From Balanoglossus misakiensis (taxonomy: Eukaryota > Hemichordata), in NCBI GenBank assembly GCA_040954595.2, contig JBECUI020000026.1:403969-467968 (forward strand): DNA of 64,000 nt, in the 5' to 3' direction. The position numbers and the translations under genes were made by a program. Below, piece by piece: positions 13,065-22,796 of this stretch (position 1 is the first letter of the stretch; each line of letters begins with the position of its first letter). The notes under the pieces were generated by a model, which saw nothing but the letters and a program-made list of their open reading frames with translations, was not told the origin of the DNA and searched no databases.

Positions 13065-13069
13065 TTAAA

Positions 13070-15163
13070 AGGGATCATTACCCTACACCCACATTGGAGG
13101 AGATTACCCCAAAGTTGGCAGGCGCAACACTTTTCAGCAAGCTAGACGCGCGGAACGGATACTGGAATGTAAAGATCGATGAAGAATCATCCTTCCTGAC
13201 GACCTTTAACACACCATATGGCCGTTACAGATTCCTACGAATGCCATTTGGGCTAAGGATGAGCCAAGATGTGTTTCAATTCAAAATTGATGAAACATAC
13301 AGAGAGTGTGAAGGTGCAGTCGGCATTGCAGACGATATACAAGTCTTAGGATCAGGAGAGCGACACCATGACCTGCATCTACACGAAGCCATGGAACGAA
13401 CCAGGAAAGCAGGCATTAAACTGAACAAAGAGAAATGCTACATCAAGACAAAAGAATGTAGTTTCTTTGGCATGTTATACACAGAAGACGGAGTTAAACC
13501 CAACCCAGAAAAGGTCAAGGCGATAGAGATGATGCATCCGCCTAGAGACAAGACCGAACTGCGCACATTCCTCGGAATGGTGAACTACATGGGTTCATTC
13601 ATACCCAGATTAGCTGAACACACAGCACCACTGAGAGAGCTCATCAGAGACGACACTGAGTTTGAGTGGTCTCCGACACACACAAAGTCTTTCAATATGA
13701 TCAAGGACCTGATCAGCACAAAGACTACACTTGCTTACTACGACCGTAAGAAGCCTGTCACTCTACAAGTCGACGCATCGGGAAAGGGAATCGGAGCGGT
13801 GCTCATACAGGAACAGAGACCTATAGCATTTGCGTCCAAGGCCCTGACACCAGCGGAAACCCGATACGCCAATATAGAAAGAGAACTACTCGCGGTAGTC
13901 TACGGATGTGAGAAGTTTCGCACATATCTCTACGGCAGAAGTTTCATAGTAGAGAGTGATCATCGACCGTTGGAGCAAATTCAGAGGAAGAATTTGACCA
14001 AGGCACCACCCCGATTACAGAGAATGCTGTTGCGCATACAGCCGTATGATTTCACCATACACTACAAGCCAGGCAAACAGATGATACTTGCCGATGCACT
14101 ATCTAGACTGTCACCACAAGATCAGAACGAAATCAGTGACATGAAAGTCCAGATACACCACCTGGTGAAGATCACACCAATGAGACAGATGGAGATCAAA
14201 GAAGAAACTACCAAAGATGAAATTCTTCAATTATTGATCCAGCAAGTCCTGAAAGGATGGCCAGATAGCATCAAGGACATTCACGCTGATATTCGACCCT
14301 ACTGGTCTATTCGAGACGATATCGCTATCGAAGATGGTATTATCCTGATAGGCAGCCGACTCCTCATACCAGCAGTAATGAGAGATGAAATGCTACAACG
14401 CATTCATAGCAGTCACCTGGGGATCGAGAAATGCAAGCTGAGAGCCAGATCCAGCGTGTACTGGCCTGGAATTTGTAAAGATATAGAGAGACTAGTAACA
14501 GGATGCAACGCGTGCCAGAAATTCCAGAATTCCCAGCAGAAGGAACCGATGATTCCAATGGAAATTCCACCACGACCGTGGCACACAATTGGAGCAGACC
14601 TATTCTACGTGAACCAAACATGGTACATGATAGTTGCTGACTACTACTCCAAGTTCCCCTTCATTAGGAAACTTGAAGACCTCAGAGCCAGTACCATTAT
14701 GAGAGCCCTCCGAATTCTATTTGCAGAGCAAGGAATACCCGAGAAACTAGTTTGTGACAACGGATCTCAGTTTACAGCTAGAGACTTCCACAGCCTAACT
14801 GAGAAGTATGGTTTTGCGATAGTCACATCATCACCATACTATCCCAAAGGGCACGGTTTTATCGAGCGACATGTACAGACCGTGAAGAACATCCTGATGA
14901 AGTGCAAAGAGTCCGGAGATGATCCGAATCTAGCATTGTTGGCACTTCGCGCGACTCCATTGAAGTCCAACATACCATCACCAGCTGAGTTGCTGAACAG
15001 CAGAGCATACAAGACAACTCTCCCAGCCAAAATTCACCCAGCAAGAAACGGGGAGGAAGTTCGTCAATACCTGACATCTCAACAGCAGGCCCAGACTTCC
15101 AGCCACGACCAGCACTCCAGACAACTACCAGAATTGCTGACAGGTCAACAAGTCCATGTATAA
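13070..15163 (+). pseudogene. Reverse transcriptase, RNase H and integrase (copy 1)
   Basis: The frame resumes after the MITE. RT shows the catalytic ADD variant (IADD, near 13,330). RNase H shows the DAS...E...D pattern (about 13,770-13,965). The integrase HHCC zinc domain has H-x3-H (about 14,402-14,416) and C-x2-C (14,505-14,516). The D-D-E core has Asp near 14,598 and 14,757 and Glu in a GFIER context near 14,865. A nonsense change (CAA to TAA) ends it at 15,161, where copy 2 reads through to 39,805. Confidence 0.92.
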
Positions 15164-15232
15164 AACCCAATCAGCAAAACATGGAGTCCAGCGAGAGTTG
15201 TAGCCCCAGCAAACACACCTAGGTCCTACACC

Positions 15233-15421
15233 GTGAAGTTAGACAACGGGAAACAAATGCGACGCAACAGGATCCACCTGAAACCAGTCAGCGCAGAACT
15301 GAAACCAGCACAGACAGGGATGGATCAACACAATATTGCACCAGCAGTCACAGAGGGAACACCGCCTCAACAACCCGCAACGCCAGCGTCACCAGCCCAA
15401 GAATCGTTGAGATCAACCTGA
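15233..15421 (+). pseudogene. Integrase C-terminal remnant (copy 1)
   Basis: Same frame as the upstream integrase after the stop at 15,161. It encodes the SH3-like/Pro-rich integrase tail and is cut by another stop (15,419-15,421) where copy 2 has an Arg codon. Confidence 0.75.
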
Positions 15422-15680
15422 ACCAGAACAAATATACAAAAGCCGTCTCGATACAAAGATTATGTGACTGATTGATAGCTTTTTCTGATATTGAGATACG
15501 CCATTTGTTCCACAGAAAGTTGAGTTATACAGAGGAAAATTTATCACATTTTTCCCAGAGTATTTTTCATGTTCGTTGCGTTTGATTTTGACAAAGACTG
15601 ATTCAAGATGAATGCAGAGTTTGCACAGGACAATTCACAGTGACATTCGTATTCAAAAAAAGTTTTGAAACAATTTATCT

Positions 15681-15694
15681 TAAAGAAGAGGGGA
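15681..15694 (+). promoter_or_regulatory. Polypurine tract
   Basis: taaagaagagggga lies directly upstream of the 3' LTR, the expected place for plus-strand priming. Copy-2 equivalent: 40,011-40,024. Confidence 0.8.
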
Positions 15695-15898
15695 TGTAGT
15701 ATTCTGACAGCTACGATCAATATAGCGCCCTCTAGTGTTGCATTGTTGGTGTTCCACTTGTTTATGAATTGCTGTGCGACGTCACTTCCGCCCAGATAAG
15801 GCGAAGCACATTGTTGAGTCTTTTCAGCCGATCAATAAATAGGTTGTTGTTATACCTTATGATCGCATTATTATTCCCATGTTGATGGAAACATAACA
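15695..15898 (+). repeat. 3' LTR, retrotransposon copy 1
   Basis: 204 bp, nearly identical to the 5' LTR. Its outer edge abuts ggggggacacc, which is the interrupted minus-strand open frame of the neighbouring GC-rich gene region. Confidence 0.95.
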
Positions 15899-16902
15899 GG
15901 GGGGACACCAACATCGTAGTCAGTGAGGTCATCTATGGTGGTGGGCGCGTCTTCCACTCGGCACTCCTCCGCGCACGCTTGGGGGATAAAAAATGCATCA
16001 AAAACCCCTGGCGCGTCCTCGCTCCCCCTGCGTCGATGGATTCTGTGCGACTGCTTCCGCCCCCGTCCTCTCTGGTTGCTGTGTCCGGATTGATGATGTT
16101 TTCCGGTGAGGTCGGATTTCCCGGAATTCTTCCTGTCGTGATTGGGATACCCACCTCAGCAGTATGCTAAGGACACGCCAGTGGATGAGAATCGCTGGTG
16201 TGGTGGGGGAGCTCAGTCGGAACCTGTTCGGCACCTCCCACCCCTGGAAGACGCACAGGCGCTTCATCATCACCATGGACTCCGGTGAACAAAAGGATTC
16301 CGTAGGGATCCGTCCAGGTCCGCCCCTGCGGATATAGAAGTCTAGCAGGTCGGGTATTTCATTTCCTGGACCACACAGCCAGTATAGGTGAGTTTCTCTA
16401 ACGCCTCCACCGCGTCCCGCTCGCGGAATACTACCGGCTTCTCAGTAAAAATAACTGGAAGGTGGCACTGAAAGGCGTGTTTCTTCAGTTTGCGCGTGGA
16501 CCTCCGGCCTCCCGGGAACGGACATGGAGAAGGGCCTGATGAGTAATGTGGAACAGAGGATAGGGGGCTCCTTCGGGCCGGCCTGGCGCTCCTCCAGCGG
16601 CGTTCGTCTTCTTTGGGCGGTTCCGGCGTCGGATACCGGATCGGTGATCGACGTCTGGGGCTGAGATCTCCCCAGCGTGAAAAGGATGGTCGTTCACGGG
16701 AAGGTGGGCGGTCCCGCCTTTCCTCTCGAGAACGCTCCGGTCGCGGCGACCGGGTTGGGGATCTGGACCTAGTAGGGCTGCCGGGGTGGCGTCGAAGTTC
16801 CCAGGGGATTAGATATTCCCCCGCCTCCAACGTCGCCTCCACCTCCAATGGGTTGATCAGTGACTGCAGCGGCAGCATTTCTTGGCGTGGGGGTGATGGC
16901 TC
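15899..16902 (-). pseudogene. GC-rich downstream part of OB-fold gene (copy 1)
   Basis: A GC-rich island unlike the AT-rich surroundings. On the minus strand it encodes an Arg/Ser/Pro-rich stretch (about 16,560-16,800) followed by a folded-looking segment ending at a stop (16,342). A second frame, -1 relative to it, is open from 16,441 to 15,998 and carries a plausible continuation. A third is open from 16,155 to the LTR edge at 15,899. The switch of plausible frame suggests an old frameshift or an unrecognised intron, and the retrotransposon then cut the 3' end. No known domain recognised. Confidence 0.5.
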
Positions 16903-17547
16903 CTACAGCAGCCGTTGGTTTCCCCCGTCTCTCGCTACTGCTATTGGGGGTGATACACGGGTGCGGGGTGGGTCTGGCCCTTCCGACACCTCCATCGCCT
17001 GGTCCTTGTCGCCACCGAGTACCTGTTTTTCCAGCTGCGGATCCCGGAAGATGCTCAAAGTTTCCTCCAGGTCGTCAGCTGCGGTGGTGGTTCTTGTGGG
17101 CTCTTGCGGGGAGATATGGCCAACGAATCCCCCACGTACGCGGCCTGGATTGAACTCCCGAGGTAGTGTGCAGGTTTTTATGGCTGCGTCGGATGGTACG
17201 GGCAGGTTGGCTTCGGTCTTTTCCTTCCCGTATACATGCATGGCCTCCTCCCGTACCGTGGACATCCATCCTATGTCGCCTAGAACCGTGGCTACTTGAC
17301 AGTTCTCACGGAGCATCAGGAACAGTATTTTATGTCTCACCTCCACTTCAGTTGTCGCTGTTGTATTTAATGTGGACGATGTTTTATATCTGTTGATAAC
17401 CAATGGGCCTAGTTTAACTGTGGCACCTACATCCAGTGGCAGCGCTGTTTTCTCACCCCAAAGGTTGACTTCAGCATCTCTTGTGCCATCAGTTATGGTC
17501 AGTTTACGTCTCTTTGTAGAATTCGATGTATGTGTCACTGATTCATA
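16903..17547 (-). CDS. OB-fold protein exon 2 (copy 1), premature stop
   Basis: Reads in phase 0 from a ctacag acceptor. The first ~70 residues have an RPA70-like OB-fold signature: DGTRDAEVNLWGEK, then a hydrophobic strand and a closing TTATTEVEV. RPA-type OB folds bind single-stranded DNA in the nucleus. A GTGAGA donor just after TTEVEV (17,340) could end the exon; paralogous copies use that site. If not spliced there, the frame runs to a TAG at 16,903-16,905 where copy 2 has CAG. With exon 1 this would give about 304 residues. Confidence 0.7.
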   Translation of the reverse strand, partial: YESVTHTSNSTKRRKLTITDGTRDAEVNLWGEKTALPLDVGATVKLGPLVINRYKTSSTLNTTATTEVEVRHKILFLMLRENCQVATVLGDIGWMSTVREEAMHVYGKEKTEANLPVPSDAAIKTCTLPREFNPGRVRGGFVGHISPQEPTRTTTAADDLEETLSIFRDPQLEKQVLGGDKDQAMEVSEGPDPPRTRVSPPIAVARDGGNQRLL

Positions 17548-17964
17548 CTGTAGTGGAAATAAAATGGAAAACATTGAATGTTAATAATTACGAGTAGTAA
17601 ATGTTGTGGAGAAATAGTGCAAGAGTGGTTGTTTTTTGTCAGTTGCTTTTTAAAATTTGAACTGCAAAATGATGAATCGATGGCAGTAATTTTGACCCGA
17701 GGTGAGTTGACAAGGCATGGTTGTATCATATAAATGGATTTTCAATGTACGTGATCGCATGGAGGCTGCCATATTGGATTACATCCGAAGACCTTCCCAT
17801 TGGGCTTCGGTTGAATTCGGGAAAGGTCTCTAAAATGTAATGGGTCATTCAATTTTGTAGAGTAAATTTCTAAAAATGTAGAAGATGGGAGGTTAAGATA
17901 CCCAAAATGACTACGGCAAAAAAAAAGTCAGGCCCATAAGTTACGGGGTGCGATTATAACGTAC

Positions 17965-18234
17965 CTTTGCTCTATCATAGAGGCAAATGGTATTATCTCT
18001 TCCAGTGGAAAAGTTGCGGAGCTGTACGTATTCTCCCTTCTGTAATCTGTTCAGCCACTTCGGATTTTCTTTCCAGAATTTAAGTTCCAGAACGTTGCCA
18101 TCCTGCTGCATACAAGGCACGCTAAACAGTTTCCCGTTGGCGGAATTCCGGATCTCGACATCCTCCATGAGGCGCAATTTCAGTGCCACGCCTTGGCTGG
18201 TTGGGGATGAGGGACCGGGAGCCGGGGATGCCAT
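17965..18234 (-). CDS. OB-fold protein exon 1 (copy 1), intact
   Basis: 90 codons from the ATG at 18,234 to a GTACGT donor at 17,964. A Pro/Ser-rich start precedes an OB-fold-like unit (residues ~16-90) with a GKLFSVPC strand and an LKFWKEN strand, and it joins exon 2 in phase 0. The ATG follows an acceptor at 18,248, and a donor at 18,529 gives a putative 5'UTR intron (18,248-18,529). This is the only undamaged version of this exon in the window. RPA-like single-strand DNA binding is inferred from fold motifs only. Confidence 0.72.
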
Positions 18235-18639
18235 AACGCCGTTAAACCTGAAAAATAGATTGAGAGTGGATATTGTTTTACACAATTTTTGAACATTGAA
18301 GTAAAGTATTAGAATGATGGAGTCCGATAAAAAAGTGAGTTGGTGATTGCGGCATCCGACTTCGTTATTAAAAATGGAAAGATTTGCGATTTGAGATTCG
18401 GTTACCATTTGCAAGTTTGAAAGGAAATATTTCATTGAAGCACAGTGGCAACTACTGGGTTATGGAGAATTTTTGAAATGTTGATGAACGGAGACTTATT
18501 AGAATCAATGAAAACCTACCTTTAACGGTGTTACGGTTACTAAACGTGAGAGACCGCTTGTCTCGTTCATCCGATTCTGAGCTCCTAGCTCTTGTGGAGA
18601 CATGCGGAGGTACAGCGGGTTAACGGTTAGAAAGTGTTG

Positions 18640-20205
18640 ATGAAAGAAATAAGTTTATAGGCCAATCAGGAGTTAGATTCGAATGTCCGAAAATGAGCTC
18701 GAGAAACCGTAGGCGAACGCAACAGACAGCAATTTAAATTTGCATAACTAGAGGTTTGGGTGGAAAGATTTCAGAATTTAACGCACATATACAGATATTT
18801 TGAGTATATTATAAATAGTACATGTAATAAGACTGTGAATTGATTTTATTTACTGACAATTAAATGAAGTTACCCTTTGAGTATGGGTGTTTATCGAGGG
18901 GGGGGGGGGTCCAAACAAATGTTAGAAACTGTTGAAGATGAAACCGGAAAGATGTAGCAAATTCGTTAGTTTTCCCTTTTTTGGAAATTATGCTCGAAGC
19001 GTGTGATTGGTCAATTAGTCAGAAGGGGATTGGTTGGAAATAGTCGAATATGATTGGGCAATAAGTTCGAAGCTGAAATCCCTCAGGCTGTATAAATACG
19101 GTGTTTGTGGCGTGTACTAATGGAGTATGGCTGGGGTGTGTTGTGTCGAGCAGTCTAGTATATCATTTGTGGGGCATTGAATATTTAGAACAAAGTTCTC
19201 TATGTCGGACTTCCTAACATATACTCGATCGTTGATAACAAAACGAGCAGATATTTTTGTGCAAATAGTGTGCGCAAAACAACAACTAAACATGAAGACA
19301 ACAAGATAGTACTGCGTGCGGTGCGACTCGGTTGTAAGCGTCAAGTCAAAAACTGCAAAGACATGCAACAGGTGTAAATATAGTCGACTGAAATGCTGAA
19401 AAACCATGAATATCGATTGGCTCAAAGTGATGGGAATCGGCTCAACTTACCGGAGGGAATTGGTACATTATATAACGAGTAAACTAGAACGAAAGAAATC
19501 CCAGCGTGAACACTGGAAATTGTTCATAAATTAATATTTATACATGTATGTGTATATTGCGTAACCTTCGAAAATTCGAATATCATTAGCACTTGGCCTA
19601 AAAAGTTGTGCATTGCGAGTGGGACACTGGGCAATTATTTTTATGGGCCGCCATCGCTATGCAGTTTAGATGTAGTATTTTACTCAACTTTTACCGGCAA
19701 GTGAGTGATTTGCTTTCAGAAGGTAATGAGACGGAAATAAACTTATGCAATCAGAGTTAATTATTCGTGAGAATACAAACTTTTGTACTAGATTTATTGT
19801 AATTTTTCAGTGTATACTCCTGGCCTTCGCAGGACTTTCATTTTTTACCCGGTTTGTGTGTTTTCGGGTTACCCATGGGCACTCTCTACCTGTTTTAAAA
19901 CTCTGAACAAGTCGATGTCACGTGTATCATTTTATGTACGACGTACATCATTATAATAATGCTATAGTGAAGTTTTTAAAAAGGAAATATTTTTTTAGTG
20001 TTATTCTCTTCGTTTTTTTTATGACTGAAATATGCTTGTGCTTGATGGAAAAACCGGATTCAACCTTAGCTTAATATATGCATTATCGTTCGCAACTGAC
20101 GTCATATAATGTAGCAATTTCCCTCCGGTTAAATTGAACCAATCGGCATTCCCGTTTTTCCACCATTTCACTCGAATATCTAACTCCAGGATCCTGATTG
20201 GCCTA
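18640..20205. other. Mostly gene-free; possible TATA and Cys-rich remnant
   Basis: A TATAAATA motif occurs at 19,091. About 220 bp further on (19,309-19,398, plus strand) a short frame encodes a C-x2-C ... C-x2-C pattern ending SRLKC, with a neighbouring frame also open. This could be a decayed zinc-finger exon. Nothing else is recognisable. A poly-G tract lies at 18,898-18,910. Confidence 0.4.
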
Positions 20206-20697
20206 TTAACCCAAAGGACTAGATTGCACTGTAATATTATTACAGCTTCATTTCAATGCAACAGGTACACTACATCATATTGGAGCAAATATGCCAGCTC
20301 AACATTGATATAAAGAGTGTCAAAATATTGGTGGCTACAAAAGCTTGTGTCCCTTCAATCCATCCTCGCACTCAGGTGAAAACGAACGTCATTAGTTTTT
20401 GGGAAAAAACCTCTGAAATCAATTTCGGTGAGGCCAAATGTGTTCCAAAGGCAAACCGTTTCTGGTAAACAAATCAATGGCAAATAATTACTTCGGCGAC
20501 ATACCAATCAGTCAACATGGCTGCCTAATCGTTGGATAGCCCGGTTTCATCTCGCGATCATTCTGTCTTCCGATATGGCGTTGCATGGTTAAATTCGTCT
20601 CTTCTTTGCCGACATAGTCAGGCGACAGCGGTCGAGAAGCATAGGCAGCGACGCCATCTTGTTTACAATGTGAAGTATCGACTGCGCATGCTCAATA
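20206..20697. repeat. Inverted repeat, left arm
   Basis: Reverse complement of 22,797-23,511, roughly 90% identical by eye. Examples: gttgcatggttaaattcg here versus its complement near 22,905, and gcaacaggtacactacatca versus the complement near 23,445. The arm is CpG-richer than its surroundings. The two arms flank the small secreted-protein gene at 21.3-22.33 kb. Confidence 0.9.
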
Positions 20698-21304
20698 ATT
20701 TTCCGCGTTTTTTTTTTGCCAACGGCGCGCGCGCGGTGTCTGGTATAGAGAAAATAACATGCAAGTGCGCGATTATTCATTTGTAAAAAATCAGTTATAT
20801 ATTTGTCATCAACGTTTGAAAACTTTCAATGATCTTACCTCGGTAAGCATTTCAAATAGGTACATTTTTATTTAGAACCATCGTATGTGGAAAATAATAA
20901 AACACAGAGTGGGGATTGGCCCTATGTTTGACTTGATCATACCCAGCTCGGTTTGCGTTTTGTCATTGACGAGGGTGTCAGACTTTTGCTGAGAGAGTGA
21001 GTTTCTATAGCGTAAACGTTTATCGACTGGACTTTCTGTGCGCCAACAATTACATTATTTTTGGCCGGGGAACACGTGCAACTTTTGATGACTGTTTTTC
21101 TAGCGCCGTGTTTTTATCTTACGACCTAGAATACCTGCTTTCGTCACCATGGTCTGCTCTGCACGTACTATGCTTTCCAGTTTATGTAGCTTGAAGTTGT
21201 ACCACATTTTGGTTTCCGAGCTGTAGCGAACATAAAACCGAAACTAATAGCTACGTGTTGACCGCAGCGACTGCGTGTTTTTTTGTTGTATTCCCAACCT
21301 ACAG

Positions 21305-21310
21305 TTTATT
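21305..21310 (-). promoter_or_regulatory. Polyadenylation signal AATAAA
   Basis: Minus-strand AATAAA lies 27 bases beyond the stop codon of the three-exon gene (stop ends at 21,338), a normal position for a short 3'UTR. Confidence 0.65.
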
Positions 21311-21337
21311 CTCATGCAGCTCAGACTGAGGTCGCTT

Positions 21338-21639
21338 CTAAGAGAAAAAACAACAACATATTTTGGCTGCTGCCAGACCAGGAATGGAAAATCTTGAGTG
21401 GCGCTGGGCTGCATTTCTCTGTAGGACTGTAGTTGTATTGTGCAAGGGTTCGCCAGCATCGCCTTCAGACTTGTTGTCATAGTCACTGGTGGCGGTTTGT
21501 CCTGCACTACTCGTCGTTCTATTTGATGTGGTGGTATTATTCCCAGATGTCTGTGCCGAGGATCCTGCCCGTTTTCCGATTCTCTTCGTTTTGTCGGCCA
21601 TTTGCTTCACTTTTTCTGTCATTGTTGCGACGTCAGTCT
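21338..21639 (-). CDS. Putative secreted peptide precursor, exon 3
   Basis: Last exon, opened by an acceptor (aacaacag) at 21,640. It enters in phase 1 and closes at a TAG. It encodes a basic segment with a dibasic site and a Gly-Lys-Arg motif (IGKR). Next come a Thr/Ser/Asn-rich stretch with three N-glycosylation sequons and a C-terminus with three consecutive cysteines. Gly-Lys-Arg is the classical amidation and cleavage signal of prohormones, so a peptide-precursor role is possible but not shown. No homologue recognised. Confidence 0.6.
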
Positions 21640-21872
21640 CTGTTGTTGTTCGAAGGAGGCGAAAGTCCATTCACCATTAATAGCCGAATTTCCAAGATCG
21701 TCCGTTAATTACAATGCGACGTCACGCTACCATGTCCTAAGAAAGACTACAGGGCACATTTTTTATCTCGTGCGCACGACTTACGTGTGCATGTGATATT
21801 TTCTCGTGAACACGAGTGCGCTCGCAATTTTCTAAATAAAAGGAACAATATTAATTTATTGTTGGGGCTCAC

Positions 21873-21945
21873 CTCCGTTAACATCTTGCCGTCTCTGCTG
21901 AGTTTTGGCCTCTTCCAGCGGCACGTGTTTGTCCTTTAGGGCATG
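21873..21945 (-). CDS. Putative secreted peptide precursor, exon 2
   Basis: 73 bases, phase 0 in and phase 1 out, bounded by a tttacag acceptor and a GTGAGC donor. It encodes 24 charged residues including an Arg-Arg pair. The reading frame stays open across both junctions, which is the main support for the gene model. Confidence 0.6.
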
Positions 21946-22172
21946 CTGTAAAATATTTAGAATAGCGCTGCCATTTGATCAAAGGATAAGCTGGCTTCGC
22001 GTGTTAGGGATGTGTGGCTGACGACTATGCCTCGAAGCAAAAGACACAGCCGACCCTGCCACGCATATTCATTTGTTGTGTCACACATTTTCGATCCAAG
22101 AAGAGAATATCAACCTTGACGTTGCGAAAATGACAAGAAACTTTCACTCATATAGGTTGTGTGATTACTTAC

Positions 22173-22271
22173 CCGCAACTTGTTGGGAATTGCTGTCACC
22201 AGAGGTGCCCACAGCGTGAAAGCCAGAATGACTGCGACGCCTGCATTGGAGTTCGTCATGAATGGAAACAT
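22173..22271 (-). CDS. Putative secreted peptide precursor, exon 1 with signal peptide
   Basis: The chosen ATG is at 22,271, the first in frame, 33 codons before a GTAAGT donor at 22,172. Residues ~10-27 form a hydrophobic core (AGVAVILAFTLWAPLVTA) typical of a signal peptide, with likely cleavage after VTA. An upstream ATG (22,319) in another frame lies too close to the TATA box to be in the transcript. The full three-exon product is about 157 residues, about 130 after cleavage, strongly basic in its first half. No family recognised. Confidence 0.62.
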
Positions 22272-22321
22272 CGATGAACACGTTCGGTCTTCGATGAGGC
22301 TAGTGTCCACAGAATAGGCAT

Positions 22322-22331
22322 TCTTTTATAA
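22322..22331 (-). promoter_or_regulatory. TATA box of the small secreted-protein gene
   Basis: Minus-strand gttataaaag lies about 52-60 bases upstream of the ATG at 22,271. This predicts a start near 22,298 and a short leader of about 25-30 bases. Confidence 0.6.
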
Positions 22332-22796
22332 CGCAGCTGGGAGGTGGTAAATCCATTGTGATCACCATGCTATTAGTAGCCCAAGCAGTCAAAATTTGCG
22401 AAAAATATATAAATATGGAAAAAATATATCAATGGGATCAATAGTTATTAAGCACTTTTTAAAAACAAATGACACCGTAAGATCAATTATCTTGTTTTCC
22501 GCGACAAGTTTCAACATGGTATGTCAGCGCTACCAGTGAATAATATTATTAGAAACTATGACAGCTGTAACCGTGCGATTAATGATTTCATCAATTTTAA
22601 TCATATACTTGTGAATATTTGCGCGGGTGCTGGTTTAATAAAGTGTGTTGATATATAGGTGGAAGACTGTTTAGTTTTCCAGTCAATTATGTGATGTATT
22701 ACGCCTGACGCTTAAATGATTTGGTCTAGGGAGAATAACCGCGTTTGGCCGGTCAAGCGAACCCTGGATCTTGCAGGCTCTGCCCACTTTCCAATC

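Larger units (their letters stand above)
10405..15898 (+). mobile_element. Ty3/gypsy-type LTR retrotransposon, copy 1 (defective)
   Basis: Two 204-bp LTRs with TG...CA ends differ by about one base, pointing to a recent insertion. Order: LTR, tRNA-Leu-type primer site, Gag with zinc knuckles, protease, reverse transcriptase, RNase H, integrase, purine tract, LTR. The RT-RNaseH-integrase order is the Ty3/gypsy order. A G-run on both sides could be a 5-bp GGGGG target duplication. Lesions specific to this copy: a 5-base deletion after the zinc knuckles (~11,494), a MITE inside RT (12,452-13,068), and stops at 15,161 and 15,419. No env-like frame is present. A Mag/K02A2.6-like affinity is a tentative impression. 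Confidence 0.95.
1..18150 (+). repeat. Long direct duplication, copy 1
   Basis: The first base of the window aligns with position 24,947, and the match continues without large gaps to about 18,150. The offset drifts only from 24,946 to 24,936, then 24,944, then 24,330 after the 609-bp MITE. By eye the copies differ by about 1% substitutions plus small indels. The left edge cannot be placed because the window opens inside the block. It is either a recent segmental duplication or two haplotypes assembled end to end; the sequence alone cannot decide. Confidence 0.95.
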
